DNA of 64,000 nucleotides, taken from contig JAFIED010000257.1 in NCBI GenBank assembly GCA_020832805.1, positions 1 to 64,000 of the forward strand, read 5' to 3'. Made by a program: the position numbers and the translations under genes. Shown piece after piece: positions 49,698 through 58,724 of this stretch. Each line of letters begins with the position of its first letter. Position 1 is the stretch's first letter. Origin of the DNA: Pararhodobacter sp. GTDB lineage: Bacteria > Pseudomonadota > Alphaproteobacteria > Rhodobacterales > Rhodobacteraceae. Below the pieces are notes generated by a model that ran no database searches, had not been told where the DNA came from, and saw nothing but the letters and a program-made list of their open reading frames with translations.

Positions 49698-50372
49698 ATG
49701 CCATTCAGATCCTTGTCCAGACCACGCGAGCGTTTGGCAGATCAGATCTACGACCAGATCATGAACGCGATCCGCAGTGGCGAGATCTCGACGACAGATC
49801 GCATCGTCCAGGAAAAGCTGGCCGAACAGTTCCAGATCAGCCGAACGCCCGTGCGCGAGGCTCTTTTCCGGATGGAGCAGGAGGGGATTCTGGTGGTCGA
49901 AGGGCGGGGCGGGTTCCGCATTCGCGCGCTTGGTCCAAAGGAAATAGCCGAACTCTATGGCGCCCGCTGCGCCATAGAGGGGCATGCCGCCCGGCTGCTG
50001 GCCGAACGCAACGACCCCGCGCGGAACGATCAGTTGCGCGATGTGATCAACCGGGCCGAAGACCTGAAAAACGACACCGTCGAGGCGTATTTTCAGGCCA
50101 ACATGACAGTGCATCGCGCCTTTGTCGAAGCAACTGATAACCGCTTCCTGCTTGAATTCTTTGATAATCTCTGGAACCGCGGTGCGTCGTTCACGCTTTT
50201 CGCCACAATCGAGTCGGTCGATCTGGCCAAATCGCTGGGCGACCATCTGGGGCTTGTCGATGCCATTGCCAGCGGCGACGCCGCGCGCGCCTGCGAGCGC
50301 ATGATTGCCCATATCAACGACGGCTACGCTTTGCAGATTGAGGCCGGACGGCTGCGCGGAACGATCCCCTGA
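49698..50372 (+). CDS. GntR family transcriptional regulator (FCD type); possible GTG start at 49668
   Basis: LADQIYDQIMNAIRSGEISTTDRIVQEKLAEQFQISRTPVREALFRMEQEGILVV. Confidence 0.9.
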   Translation: MPFRSLSRPRERLADQIYDQIMNAIRSGEISTTDRIVQEKLAEQFQISRTPVREALFRMEQEGILVVEGRGGFRIRALGPKEIAELYGARCAIEGHAARLLAERNDPARNDQLRDVINRAEDLKNDTVEAYFQANMTVHRAFVEATDNRFLLEFFDNLWNRGASFTLFATIESVDLAKSLGDHLGLVDAIASGDAARACERMIAHINDGYALQIEAGRLRGTIP

Positions 50373-50442
50373 CAGGCGCTCGTGCACGCTGACTTGTTGC
50401 CTGTGGCACCGCCTGCGCGCAGTGCAGGGGGCAACGACATGC

Positions 50443-50856
50443 TCACGGCAAATCGATCTTGCCAGACTCGTCGTGGATCACGGCATCGACAAGAATTTCA
50501 ACGGTCATTCCCGGCGTCGCAAGCCCGGCCTCGACCGCTGACATGACGGGTTCGATACCGGCAAAGACCTCGCCATGGGCACGCACAAAGCCGGCGGCAT
50601 CGGTCTTCAGGCAGCGCAGAAAGGCAGTGGTGCGCACGACATGATGCATCTCTGCCCCAACCTCGTTCAGTGCAAGCCGGATACGGCGCAGCGCGTACTG
50701 TGTCTGGGCATAGGCATCGCCGGGCGCATGCAACTGCCCGCTGGGTTCGACGGCCGTTGTGCCGGCCACCCAGACAAACGGGCCCACGCGCACCGCGCGG
50801 GCATAGGATGCCGCTTTCTCGAACCGGCCGCCGCCGTGATGCCGCCGCTTGACCAT
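50443..50856 (-). CDS. RidA family protein, last gene of BMC operon
   Basis: ARAVRVGPFVWVAGTTAVEPSGQLHAPGDAYAQTQYALRRIRLALNEVGAEMHHVVRTTAFL. Confidence 0.85.
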   Translation of the reverse strand: MVKRRHHGGGRFEKAASYARAVRVGPFVWVAGTTAVEPSGQLHAPGDAYAQTQYALRRIRLALNEVGAEMHHVVRTTAFLRCLKTDAAGFVRAHGEVFAGIEPVMSAVEAGLATPGMTVEILVDAVIHDESGKIDLP

Positions 50857-52043
50857 CAGCCTGCCAACCGTTTGCGGATTGCCTGCGCGGCGGCCTGCAG
50901 CGCGTCACGCTCGGCCGGGGTCAGCGCGATCTCGGCCACCTCGACCAGCCCGCCTGTACCCAGATGGCAGGGCACGCCCAGCACCACATCGGTAATGCCG
51001 AACTCGCCCTGCAGCAGGACAGACACCGGCACCGGGCCCGCGCGGGCACCGCGCAGATGGTCCATCACCTCAACCGAGGCATGGGCGGGCGCAATCACGG
51101 CCGAACCCGTGCGCTTCAGCGCCACCACTTGCCCGCCCCCGGTCACGGCATCGCGCACACAGGCGGCAATCTGTTCCGGCGACAGGAAGAAAGCCAGCGG
51201 CCTGCCCTTTATGGTCGATGCCGAAGGAATGGGCGCCATCTCCTCGCCATGACTGCCCAGGGTCAGAGCCTCGACATCGCCGGGATCGACATTGGCCGCC
51301 CGGGCCAGGGCGTGGCGAAAGCGGCTGCTGTCCAGCGTACCGGCCATGCCCAGCACCTGGCCGCGCGGAAAGCCGGTGGCGCGCAACATCTCGAAGGTCA
51401 TTTCGTCCAGCGGGTTGGTCACCACAATGACCACCGCCTGCGGCGCGTGCGCCGCTATCGCTGCGGCGGTGGCGTGGACCACACGCCGGTTGACCTCGAT
51501 CAGATCGGCGCGCGTCATGCCCGGTGCGCGCGGGCGCCCGGCAGTAACCAGCACCACATCGGCCCCGTCGACCAGCGCCAGCGAGGCCCCCCCCCGCACA
51601 CGGCAGCGGCTGCGCGTGATGCCAGAGGCATGCGCGATATCCAGTGCCATCGCCTCGGCCAAGCCGGGGGTAATGTCGATCAGCACGATTTCCTCGGCCA
51701 TGTCGGCCATGGCACACAGATGCGCGGCGTGACTACCCACCCCACCGGCACCGACAAAGGCTATCCGCCCGAAGCGGCGCGGTTGCCGCGCCCGGCGCGC
51801 CGACGGCGCGACCCAGCGCGGCGAGCGCCGCCACAGTGCCCGCCGCAAGGCAGTGGCGCCATCGGTGACAATCGGTTCAGGCCGCGGCAAGGGACCATCG
51901 CGCAGCGCGATGCCCAGCCGTTCGGCCTGATCGCGGGCTTCGGCCGTGACGATATCGCCGGGCAGCACCTCCAGCTGGGTACGCTGCCGGCGCCGGGCTT
52001 CGACAACATGTTCGGCCCCGATGACACGGCGCGGCGGTTTCAT
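50856..52043 (-). CDS. Malate/lactate dehydrogenase family protein with N-terminal extension
   Basis: IAFVGAGGVGSHAAHLCAMADMAEEIVLIDI, VVIVVTNPLDEMTFEMLRATGFPRGQVLGMAGTLDSSRFRHALA, LGSHGEEMAP; about 90-aa N-terminal extension with EVLPGDIVTAEARDQAERLGIAL. Confidence 0.85.
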   Translation of the reverse strand: MKPPRRVIGAEHVVEARRRQRTQLEVLPGDIVTAEARDQAERLGIALRDGPLPRPEPIVTDGATALRRALWRRSPRWVAPSARRARQPRRFGRIAFVGAGGVGSHAAHLCAMADMAEEIVLIDITPGLAEAMALDIAHASGITRSRCRVRGGASLALVDGADVVLVTAGRPRAPGMTRADLIEVNRRVVHATAAAIAAHAPQAVVIVVTNPLDEMTFEMLRATGFPRGQVLGMAGTLDSSRFRHALARAANVDPGDVEALTLGSHGEEMAPIPSASTIKGRPLAFFLSPEQIAACVRDAVTGGGQVVALKRTGSAVIAPAHASVEVMDHLRGARAGPVPVSVLLQGEFGITDVVLGVPCHLGTGGLVEVAEIALTPAERDALQAAAQAIRKRLAG

Positions 52044-52663
52044 GCCGGATGCGCCCCCTCGATCGCCTCGATGGCAGCGGTTGCCGCCTGGATGGCCGTT
52101 GCGACGTCATCTTCGGCACCGCAGATGAACAGGCGGCCAAACCGGCCGACCGCGCGCACCTCGACGATGTCGATGCGGGCCGCCTTTTCGGCCTCGTTGG
52201 CGGCATGCGCGATATAGGCGGCAGGCGCGCATTCAACGATGCCCAGCGTCTGCCCCGGCACCACCAGCGCGCCCTTGCGCCATTTGTTCAGCAACTGGGC
52301 CTGATACGGCTCGACTGACGTGATGATCTGGGTTGATGCCACCTCGGGGCGCAGGCGATCATGCAACCCCTTGCCAAGGGCGGCCAGAATGGCCTCGCGC
52401 GCCGCAGAAACCTCGGCGTTCGACGGGCTGCGCAGGATGAAGAAACCGAACTCGCGTTCGACAAGCTGTGTCGTCGCCTCGACCGAACTGGCCTTCAGTG
52501 CCCGGTCGATCAGCGTGAAAACCCCGTTGCCCGGCGCAAACTCACCGATCAGGACGGTGTCGCCGGCCAATGGCACCGAGCCCTGCACCGTGGCACCGTT
52601 GAAAGCCGCAAATTTCGGCTGCAGGTTGTCGATCTGGACAAGGGCGCGAATGATGGTCGACAT
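52040..52663 (-). CDS. BMC-T (tandem BMC domain) microcompartment shell protein
   Basis: MSTIIRALVQIDNLQPKFAAF...GDTVLIGEFAPGNGVFTLIDRALKASSVEATTQLVEREFGFFILRSPSNAEVSAAREAIL; second half VPGQTLGIVECAPAAYIAHAANEAEKAARIDIVEVRAVGRFGRLFICGAEDDV. Confidence 0.85.
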   Translation of the reverse strand: MSTIIRALVQIDNLQPKFAAFNGATVQGSVPLAGDTVLIGEFAPGNGVFTLIDRALKASSVEATTQLVEREFGFFILRSPSNAEVSAAREAILAALGKGLHDRLRPEVASTQIITSVEPYQAQLLNKWRKGALVVPGQTLGIVECAPAAYIAHAANEAEKAARIDIVEVRAVGRFGRLFICGAEDDVATAIQAATAAIEAIEGAHPA

Positions 52664-52665
52664 GG

Positions 52666-54045
52666 TCAGCCTCCGTAGACTTCGTAGATGTCGCGCCAAG
52701 GCCGGTTTTCCCAGGCAACGCGCTTGATGTTGATAAGATGCAGTGCGGTCACGTTGTCTGATGTGATCGAGCCGGACCAGGTGCCGGTGCCCAGCATGAA
52801 CGACGGCTCAAGGTCGGTGGAAAAACCCATGCCCCCCATGATGCCCGGCGTATTGACCAGAACACGCCCTACCGGCAGGCGGGAATATTCGGCCACCACG
52901 GCGGGGTCATCGGCATGGATCACCGCCGAATGACCCCAGCCCTCGAACCGGGCAATGCGTTCGGCCAGCGTGATGCCGGCGGCACTGTCAGGCGCTTCGT
53001 AGAAGGCCAGAACCGGGTTCAGCTTTTCGGCCGACAGCGGGCGCTGCCAGCCGATTTCGGTTTCCTCGCTGATCAGGCAACGAATGCGCGGCGGCAAGGC
53101 AAATCCGGCCTTTTCGGCCAGTGCCTGCGGGCTTTGGCCAACATTGGCCGGGTCCATGGCCCTGCGGCCCTGAAAGATGACCTGTGCCACGCGGTCAGCC
53201 TCGGCCCGGGTCATGAAATAGGCGCCGGCCAGCTTCAATTCGTGGCGCAACGCACGGGCGATGGCAGCATCGGTGACGACCGCCTGTTCGGAAACGCAGG
53301 CCGTGCCGTAGTCAAAGCATTTCGAGGTGATGATCTGCTCGGCCACCTCGGCCAGCTGGCTGGTCTTGGAGGCATGCACATAGCACGGCACATTGCCCGC
53401 CCCGACAGCCAGCGTGGGCTTGCCTGAACTGTAGGCCGCGCGCACCATTGCCGGGCCACCCGTAGCCATCACCACCGAGGTGCGGCGGTGGCGCATCAGT
53501 TCGGCCGTGCCCTCGATCGTCACGTCTTCCAGACACTGGATAAGGCCTTTCGGCGCGCCCATCCCTTCGGCCACTTCGGCCATGACACGCACGGTTTCCA
53601 TCCCGCAGCGCAGCCCGCGCGGATGGGGCGCGCAGACGATCGCATTGCCGGCCTTCACCGCGCTCAGAACCTTGTAGATGATGGTCGAGGTGGGATTTGT
53701 CACCGGTATCAGCGCCGCCACCACGCCCATCGGCTCGCCAATGGCGGCGATCTTCGCGCGCTCGTCGCGCCACAGTACGCCAAGCGTGGTAACGTCGCGC
53801 AGCCAATCGGCCACCGACAGGGCGTTGAACAGGTTTTTCACCCGCTTGTCGGCGATATTGCCATAGCCTGTTTCCTCGACTGCCAGCCGGCCCAACGGCT
53901 CGGCCTCGGGCTCGATGGCGCGCGCCTTCGCATCGACCATGGCATGGATATGGGCGGGGTCGGTGCCCAGAAAACGCCGATAGGCGGCAAAGGCCTTTTC
54001 GGCGCTGGCCCTGGCGGCGGCGATCGACTTCAGATCCTTATCCAT
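52666..54045 (-). CDS. Aldehyde dehydrogenase, acylating (CoA-dependent) type
   Basis: GEPMGVVAALIPVTNPTSTIIYKVLSAVKAGNAIVCAPHPRG, VGAGNVPCYV, FDYGTACVSEQAVV. Confidence 0.88.
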   Translation of the reverse strand: MDKDLKSIAAARASAEKAFAAYRRFLGTDPAHIHAMVDAKARAIEPEAEPLGRLAVEETGYGNIADKRVKNLFNALSVADWLRDVTTLGVLWRDERAKIAAIGEPMGVVAALIPVTNPTSTIIYKVLSAVKAGNAIVCAPHPRGLRCGMETVRVMAEVAEGMGAPKGLIQCLEDVTIEGTAELMRHRRTSVVMATGGPAMVRAAYSSGKPTLAVGAGNVPCYVHASKTSQLAEVAEQIITSKCFDYGTACVSEQAVVTDAAIARALRHELKLAGAYFMTRAEADRVAQVIFQGRRAMDPANVGQSPQALAEKAGFALPPRIRCLISEETEIGWQRPLSAEKLNPVLAFYEAPDSAAGITLAERIARFEGWGHSAVIHADDPAVVAEYSRLPVGRVLVNTPGIMGGMGFSTDLEPSFMLGTGTWSGSITSDNVTALHLINIKRVAWENRPWRDIYEVYGG

Positions 54046-55240
54046 GCACGCCCCCGTTCAGGATTGCCGCGAACTGCCGCCGCGCATCGCTGACATCGCC
54101 CGCCGAAATGCCGATCGTTTCCAGCCGCCGACCGGCGCCGCCAAGATCGCGTTTCAGCAAGACCTGCGCCAACTCGATCATGGCCTGCGTTGCCGGCACT
54201 GCCCTGCCAGAACGGGCAGCCGCCGAAACCAGTGGAACAAGCGAACCGACGACACCGGCGCGGACAGCCTCGCGCGATGCGGCGGCGTCGGGCACGGGGC
54301 GGCTGCCTGTGCCGCGTGCCGCCCCGGCGACACGGTCGATGGCGCCGCCGACATCGGGCAGGTCGCGTACGCCGAAATCAGCCGCCACCGCGCAGCGTTC
54401 ATCCCAAAGCCGGGCGATCAATGCCTCGTGCGCGGGGCCGATCAGGGCGCGGAACGTGGCATTGCCGGCAAGTGGCACACCACCCTCTGGCACCAGAGGT
54501 GCACCATCGGCGGCAGCCGGCCCACCGATCATCAATGCCGGCAGTTCGACCGCGGCGCTGGCATCGTCAAAGCCGGAATGCACGCAGGAAAGCACCGCGC
54601 GCCCGTTCGGCATCAAGCCGGACACCGCCGCCAGCGCCGCGTCCTGCCCCGGCGCCAGGCTGGCCAGAGGGACAGGCGGGCAGGCAGACAATACCAGCGC
54701 CCCCCCGTCAGCCGTTATCCAGTACGGCGCGCCGCCAGCCTCGACCAGAGCCAGATCGGCCTGCGCACCCCCGCATTGCAGCAGCCATGCCACCTCGACC
54801 GCGCCAAGCGAGCGGGCATCGGGCAACAGGACCACCTGCCCGGCAGCCAGCTGATCGGCAAGCACCTGGGCATAGGTGCGCTGTTTGTGCAGCGGGCCGC
54901 TGAGAACCACCAGCTCGGCGCCGTCCAGCGCCTCGTCCAGCGCTGCGGTGGTCTGAATGGAAGGACCAGCCGGTTGATCGACATGAAACGATCCCACCGG
55001 CCCCTCGCCCCGCAGCGTGATCGACCCGGCTGCCCTGATCGCCGCCAGTTCGGCCCCGTAGGCCGAGAACAGCCGCACCTCTGCCCCGCCGGCCAGGGCC
55101 AGCGCGGCATACATCTGCCCGTCAGGCGCTGCACCCAGCACCGCCACCCGCCCTGCCGGCTGGCCCTTGTGCCGTGCTGGCGCCTGCGCCCGGTTTCGGG
55201 TCAGTGCCTGGGCGAAATCCTCAAAGCCTGAGCTGGTCAT
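54038..55240 (-). CDS. Opine dehydrogenase-like NAD(P)-binding protein
   Basis: GRVAVLGAAPDGQMYAALALAGGAEVRLFS Rossmann-like segment, ALDGAELVVLSGPLHKQRTYAQVLADQL; overall layout resembles the NAD/NADP octopine/nopaline dehydrogenase superfamily. Confidence 0.6.
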   Translation of the reverse strand: MTSSGFEDFAQALTRNRAQAPARHKGQPAGRVAVLGAAPDGQMYAALALAGGAEVRLFSAYGAELAAIRAAGSITLRGEGPVGSFHVDQPAGPSIQTTAALDEALDGAELVVLSGPLHKQRTYAQVLADQLAAGQVVLLPDARSLGAVEVAWLLQCGGAQADLALVEAGGAPYWITADGGALVLSACPPVPLASLAPGQDAALAAVSGLMPNGRAVLSCVHSGFDDASAAVELPALMIGGPAAADGAPLVPEGGVPLAGNATFRALIGPAHEALIARLWDERCAVAADFGVRDLPDVGGAIDRVAGAARGTGSRPVPDAAASREAVRAGVVGSLVPLVSAAARSGRAVPATQAMIELAQVLLKRDLGGAGRRLETIGISAGDVSDARRQFAAILNGGVHG

Positions 55241-55316
55241 CTGTTGCCTGTCGCTTGCGGTCGCGGCGGGCGGCATGCCCGGCCACGGTGCTGCGGTTCA
55301 GCCGAAATCCGGCGGC

Positions 55317-55652
<336 letters not shown>

Positions 55653-55676
55653 GTTGAGATGAGTGTGCGATACGGG

Positions 55677-55946
55677 TCAGAGCGAAATGCGGTCGACAAC
55701 GGCAATCAGCGCGGCGTCGACCGGCAGGCCGGCGGCGCCCCGCACAATGCGTGCAGCCGACCCCGAGACCATCAGGCACAGGTCCCCGCGCCCTGCCCCC
55801 ACGGCATCGACGGCAACACAGGCTGTCTCGGCGGTTGGCGCGCCATCGGGGGCAACAGGCTGGACCACCATGAACTTCTGCCCCGAAAGACCTGCCTCTT
55901 TCAGCGTGGCGGTGGCCGTGCCGATGACGCGAACGATTTTCATCAC
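55677..55946 (-). CDS. BMC-P (EutN/CcmL) vertex shell protein
   Basis: MKIVRVIGTATATLKEAGLSGQKFMVVQPV...AVDAVGAGRGDLCLMVSGSAARIV. Confidence 0.93.
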   Translation of the reverse strand: MMKIVRVIGTATATLKEAGLSGQKFMVVQPVAPDGAPTAETACVAVDAVGAGRGDLCLMVSGSAARIVRGAAGLPVDAALIAVVDRISL

Positions 55947-57244
55947 ATGGTTCCCAGATAGCGGTCACGCTCGACCGGGGTGATCTGCGTTTCGACAAAG
56001 GCGATTTCGCGTTCCGCCTGCTGGATCAGGATTTCCAGACGATGTTCGCCAAGTGCGCGGGTCATGAGTTCGGAGTCCCGCGCCGCAGCGACGGCCGCGG
56101 CCAGGGTCAGGGGCAAGGGCTCTGACCCCTCGCCGGCGTCACCATAGGCGTTGCCCGAGCATGGCGCACCGGGCTCCAGCCCCTGCTCGATCCCGTCAAG
56201 CCCGGCGGCAATGTCGCAGGCGAGCAGAAAATAGGGGTTGCAATCGGCCGATGCGTCACGCCTCTCTACACGCACGGCGCTATCCTGCCCCTCGATCACG
56301 CGCAGACCGACGGTGCGGTTGTCATAGCCCCAGGTGTTGTTGACCGGGCAAAAGGTATAGGGCTGGCGCCGGCGATAGGCATTCGGCGTGGTTGACCCCG
56401 CCAGCGCCGTTTCGGCCATGTGGCGGCGCAACCCGGCGGTAAAGGCCTTGCCGGTTGCATTCAACCTGCCATCGGCGGCGAACTGGTTGCGCCCGTTTTG
56501 CCACAGCGAATAATGCGTATGAAACCCGCTGCCCGCCTGATCGATAAAGGGTTTGGCCATGAACGTGGCCAGATACCCGTGCTTGTGCGCCAATTGCTTG
56601 ACCAGCGAGCGGAACATGACCACCCGGTCGGCCGCCAGCAGGGCGTCGTCATAGCGGATGTTCACCTCTACCTGCCCCGGCGCATATTCCGGGTTCGACT
56701 GCTCGATGGGAATGCCCATCTCGTTCAGGTGCTGGCGGATCGGCCCCAGCACATGCTCCATCTCGGCAGCACGCGCCAGGCTGTAGACCTGAATGCCGTT
56801 ATCCCTGGGCATCAGGGTTTCGGGATCCAGCAGGTAGAATTCCAGCTCGGTACCGCATTGCACCTGATAGCCCATCGCGCTTGCGCGTTCGAGCTGATCA
56901 ACAAGGGCGCCGCGGGGGTCCAGCGGGACCGGGCCATGATCCATGCCCTCGGCACGGGCCAGGCAAAAGGCAACCCCCGGCTCCCACGGCTGGGCCACGG
57001 GCGCGGTCAGGGGGAACATGTGCATGTCAGGATAGCCGTTGTCGAAATTGACATAGGGCGTGTCCCAGACATCGCATGTCATGTCTATGGCCAGCAAGGC
57101 AATCGACAGGGCGTTGCCGCGCTCGCATGTGGCCGCCCAATGGCTGGCAGGAATGCGCTTTCCGCGAAGGATGCCGTTCAGGTCACCCATGCCCATCGCC
57201 ACGGTATGGGTGCCCGGCGGCAAGGCGAAGTCTTCGTGCTGCAT
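55943..57244 (-). CDS. Glutamine synthetase family protein (candidate gamma-glutamyl-amine ligase, PuuA/IpuC-like)
   Basis: GTELEFYLLDPETL, NPEYAPGQVEVNIRYDDALLAADRVVMFRSLVKQLAHKHGYLATFMAKPF, GSGFHTHYSLW; 4-nt overlap with BMC-P. Confidence 0.9.
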   Translation of the reverse strand: MQHEDFALPPGTHTVAMGMGDLNGILRGKRIPASHWAATCERGNALSIALLAIDMTCDVWDTPYVNFDNGYPDMHMFPLTAPVAQPWEPGVAFCLARAEGMDHGPVPLDPRGALVDQLERASAMGYQVQCGTELEFYLLDPETLMPRDNGIQVYSLARAAEMEHVLGPIRQHLNEMGIPIEQSNPEYAPGQVEVNIRYDDALLAADRVVMFRSLVKQLAHKHGYLATFMAKPFIDQAGSGFHTHYSLWQNGRNQFAADGRLNATGKAFTAGLRRHMAETALAGSTTPNAYRRRQPYTFCPVNNTWGYDNRTVGLRVIEGQDSAVRVERRDASADCNPYFLLACDIAAGLDGIEQGLEPGAPCSGNAYGDAGEGSEPLPLTLAAAVAAARDSELMTRALGEHRLEILIQQAEREIAFVETQITPVERDRYLGTM

Positions 57245-57311
57245 GTGAAACCCTGTCCCTGTTGGCGTCTTTCGTGATCGCTTTGCGGCCTTGCATGGCG
57301 GCTTATTTATG

Positions 57312-57329
57312 TATACTGTATACAGTATA
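57312..57329. promoter_or_regulatory. Candidate operator containing CTGTATACAG (copy 2)
   Basis: TATACTGTATACAGTATA, perfect 18-bp palindrome in the divergent promoter between the GS-like/BMC operon (-) and the sarcosine-oxidase-like gene (+). Confidence 0.7.
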
Positions 57330-57356
57330 TTTCGTATTGCAACAGGAAAGATCGTC

Positions 57357-58496
57357 ATGGCCCGTTCCGAAATCGTCGTTGCAGGGGGCGGGATTGCCGG
57401 GTTGATGACTGCCATCTCACTGGCCCGGCGCGGGCATGGGGTCAGCCTGGTCGATCGCTGGGAACCGGGTCACGCGCGCGCCTCGTCCTCGGATTACAAC
57501 CGGGTCATTCGTGCCATCCACGGGCGTGATCAGTTCTATACGCGTTGGGCACGAGAGGCCCGGCTGCGCTGGCTGGAGCTGGAACAGGAAACCGGCGCCA
57601 GCCTTTACCACGAATGCGGCGCCCTGATCCTGGCAACCCAGGGGCACTGCCAATGGGAAGATGACACCGCCCATACCTTTGATGCGCTTGGCGTGCCCTA
57701 TCACCGCTACAGCCCTGACGACATTCGCGCATTTTTCCCCCAGTTCGACCCGCAGGGCATCAGCTATGCGCTGCATGAGCCGGAAGCCGGCATGATCATG
57801 GCGCATCGCGCGCTGATCACGGGCGTTGCCTTGCTGCGCAGGCTTGGTGGCAAGATCCTGCGGGGACGGGTGACAACCGATGCCAACGAACGGCCCATGC
57901 TGGACGGCAAGCCGCTGGAGGCCGACCTGATCGTCATTGCCACCGGCCCCTGGATGGCCGAGATGTTCCCCCGGACGGTGAAACCCATCAGCAATGTGGT
58001 GGGCGTCAACGTGCTTTATACATCGACCCCGGATGGATCAGAGGCCTTTGACCACACCCACATGCCCTGCTGGATCGATCATGGCGAGGGCTCGTTCGGG
58101 CTGCCATCGGTCGAAGGGTCAGGGATCAAGGCTGCCGTGGTGATTCCGGATCAGATCGATCTGGACAATGACGAGCGGCTGATCCGGCAGAAAACGCTGG
58201 CGCGCACCCGGCGTTATATCGACAAACGCCTGCCGGGACTGAGCGGGCAACGCGTGGTTGACAGCAAGTTCAATCAGATCGTGCTGACACCTGACACGCA
58301 TTTCATCATCGATTTTCACCCCGAACACCGCAACGTCCTGCTGGCCGGGGGCTGTTCCGGCCATCTTTTCAAGCATGGCCCCGTATTTGGCGAATTCGCT
58401 GCGGGGGTAGGCCTGCGCGATTTCGGCACCCCGGACCGGTTCAGACTGGGACCACGGCGCAAGCTGACTCCGGCCGAAAGCCCCTCGGGGCGCTGA
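57357..58496 (+). CDS. Sarcosine oxidase-like FAD-dependent oxidoreductase (DAO family)
   Basis: EIVVAGGGIAGLMTAISLARRGHGVSLVDRWEPGHARASSSDYNRVIRAIHG; LTPDTHFIIDFHPEHRNVLLAGGCSGHLFKHGP. Confidence 0.88.
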   Translation: MARSEIVVAGGGIAGLMTAISLARRGHGVSLVDRWEPGHARASSSDYNRVIRAIHGRDQFYTRWAREARLRWLELEQETGASLYHECGALILATQGHCQWEDDTAHTFDALGVPYHRYSPDDIRAFFPQFDPQGISYALHEPEAGMIMAHRALITGVALLRRLGGKILRGRVTTDANERPMLDGKPLEADLIVIATGPWMAEMFPRTVKPISNVVGVNVLYTSTPDGSEAFDHTHMPCWIDHGEGSFGLPSVEGSGIKAAVVIPDQIDLDNDERLIRQKTLARTRRYIDKRLPGLSGQRVVDSKFNQIVLTPDTHFIIDFHPEHRNVLLAGGCSGHLFKHGPVFGEFAAGVGLRDFGTPDRFRLGPRRKLTPAESPSGR

Positions 58497-58724
58497 ACCG
58501 GCGCGCGCACGGCAAGGCAACCATTCTTGCCTTTGCCCGATCCAGCACGCCTTCCCGTGCCGGCGTTGCAGGCGTGGTCCTTGATGCATCGTCCCGCACG
58601 GTGCACAGTGGCACCGCCGTCCCGGCCTGCCTGACCGACCAGGGGAATAGCCACCCGCCGCGACGGCGGTGCCCGGCTGGCCGGCCCACACCCGCCATGC
58701 CTGATGCTTGCCAAAGGATCCGTC

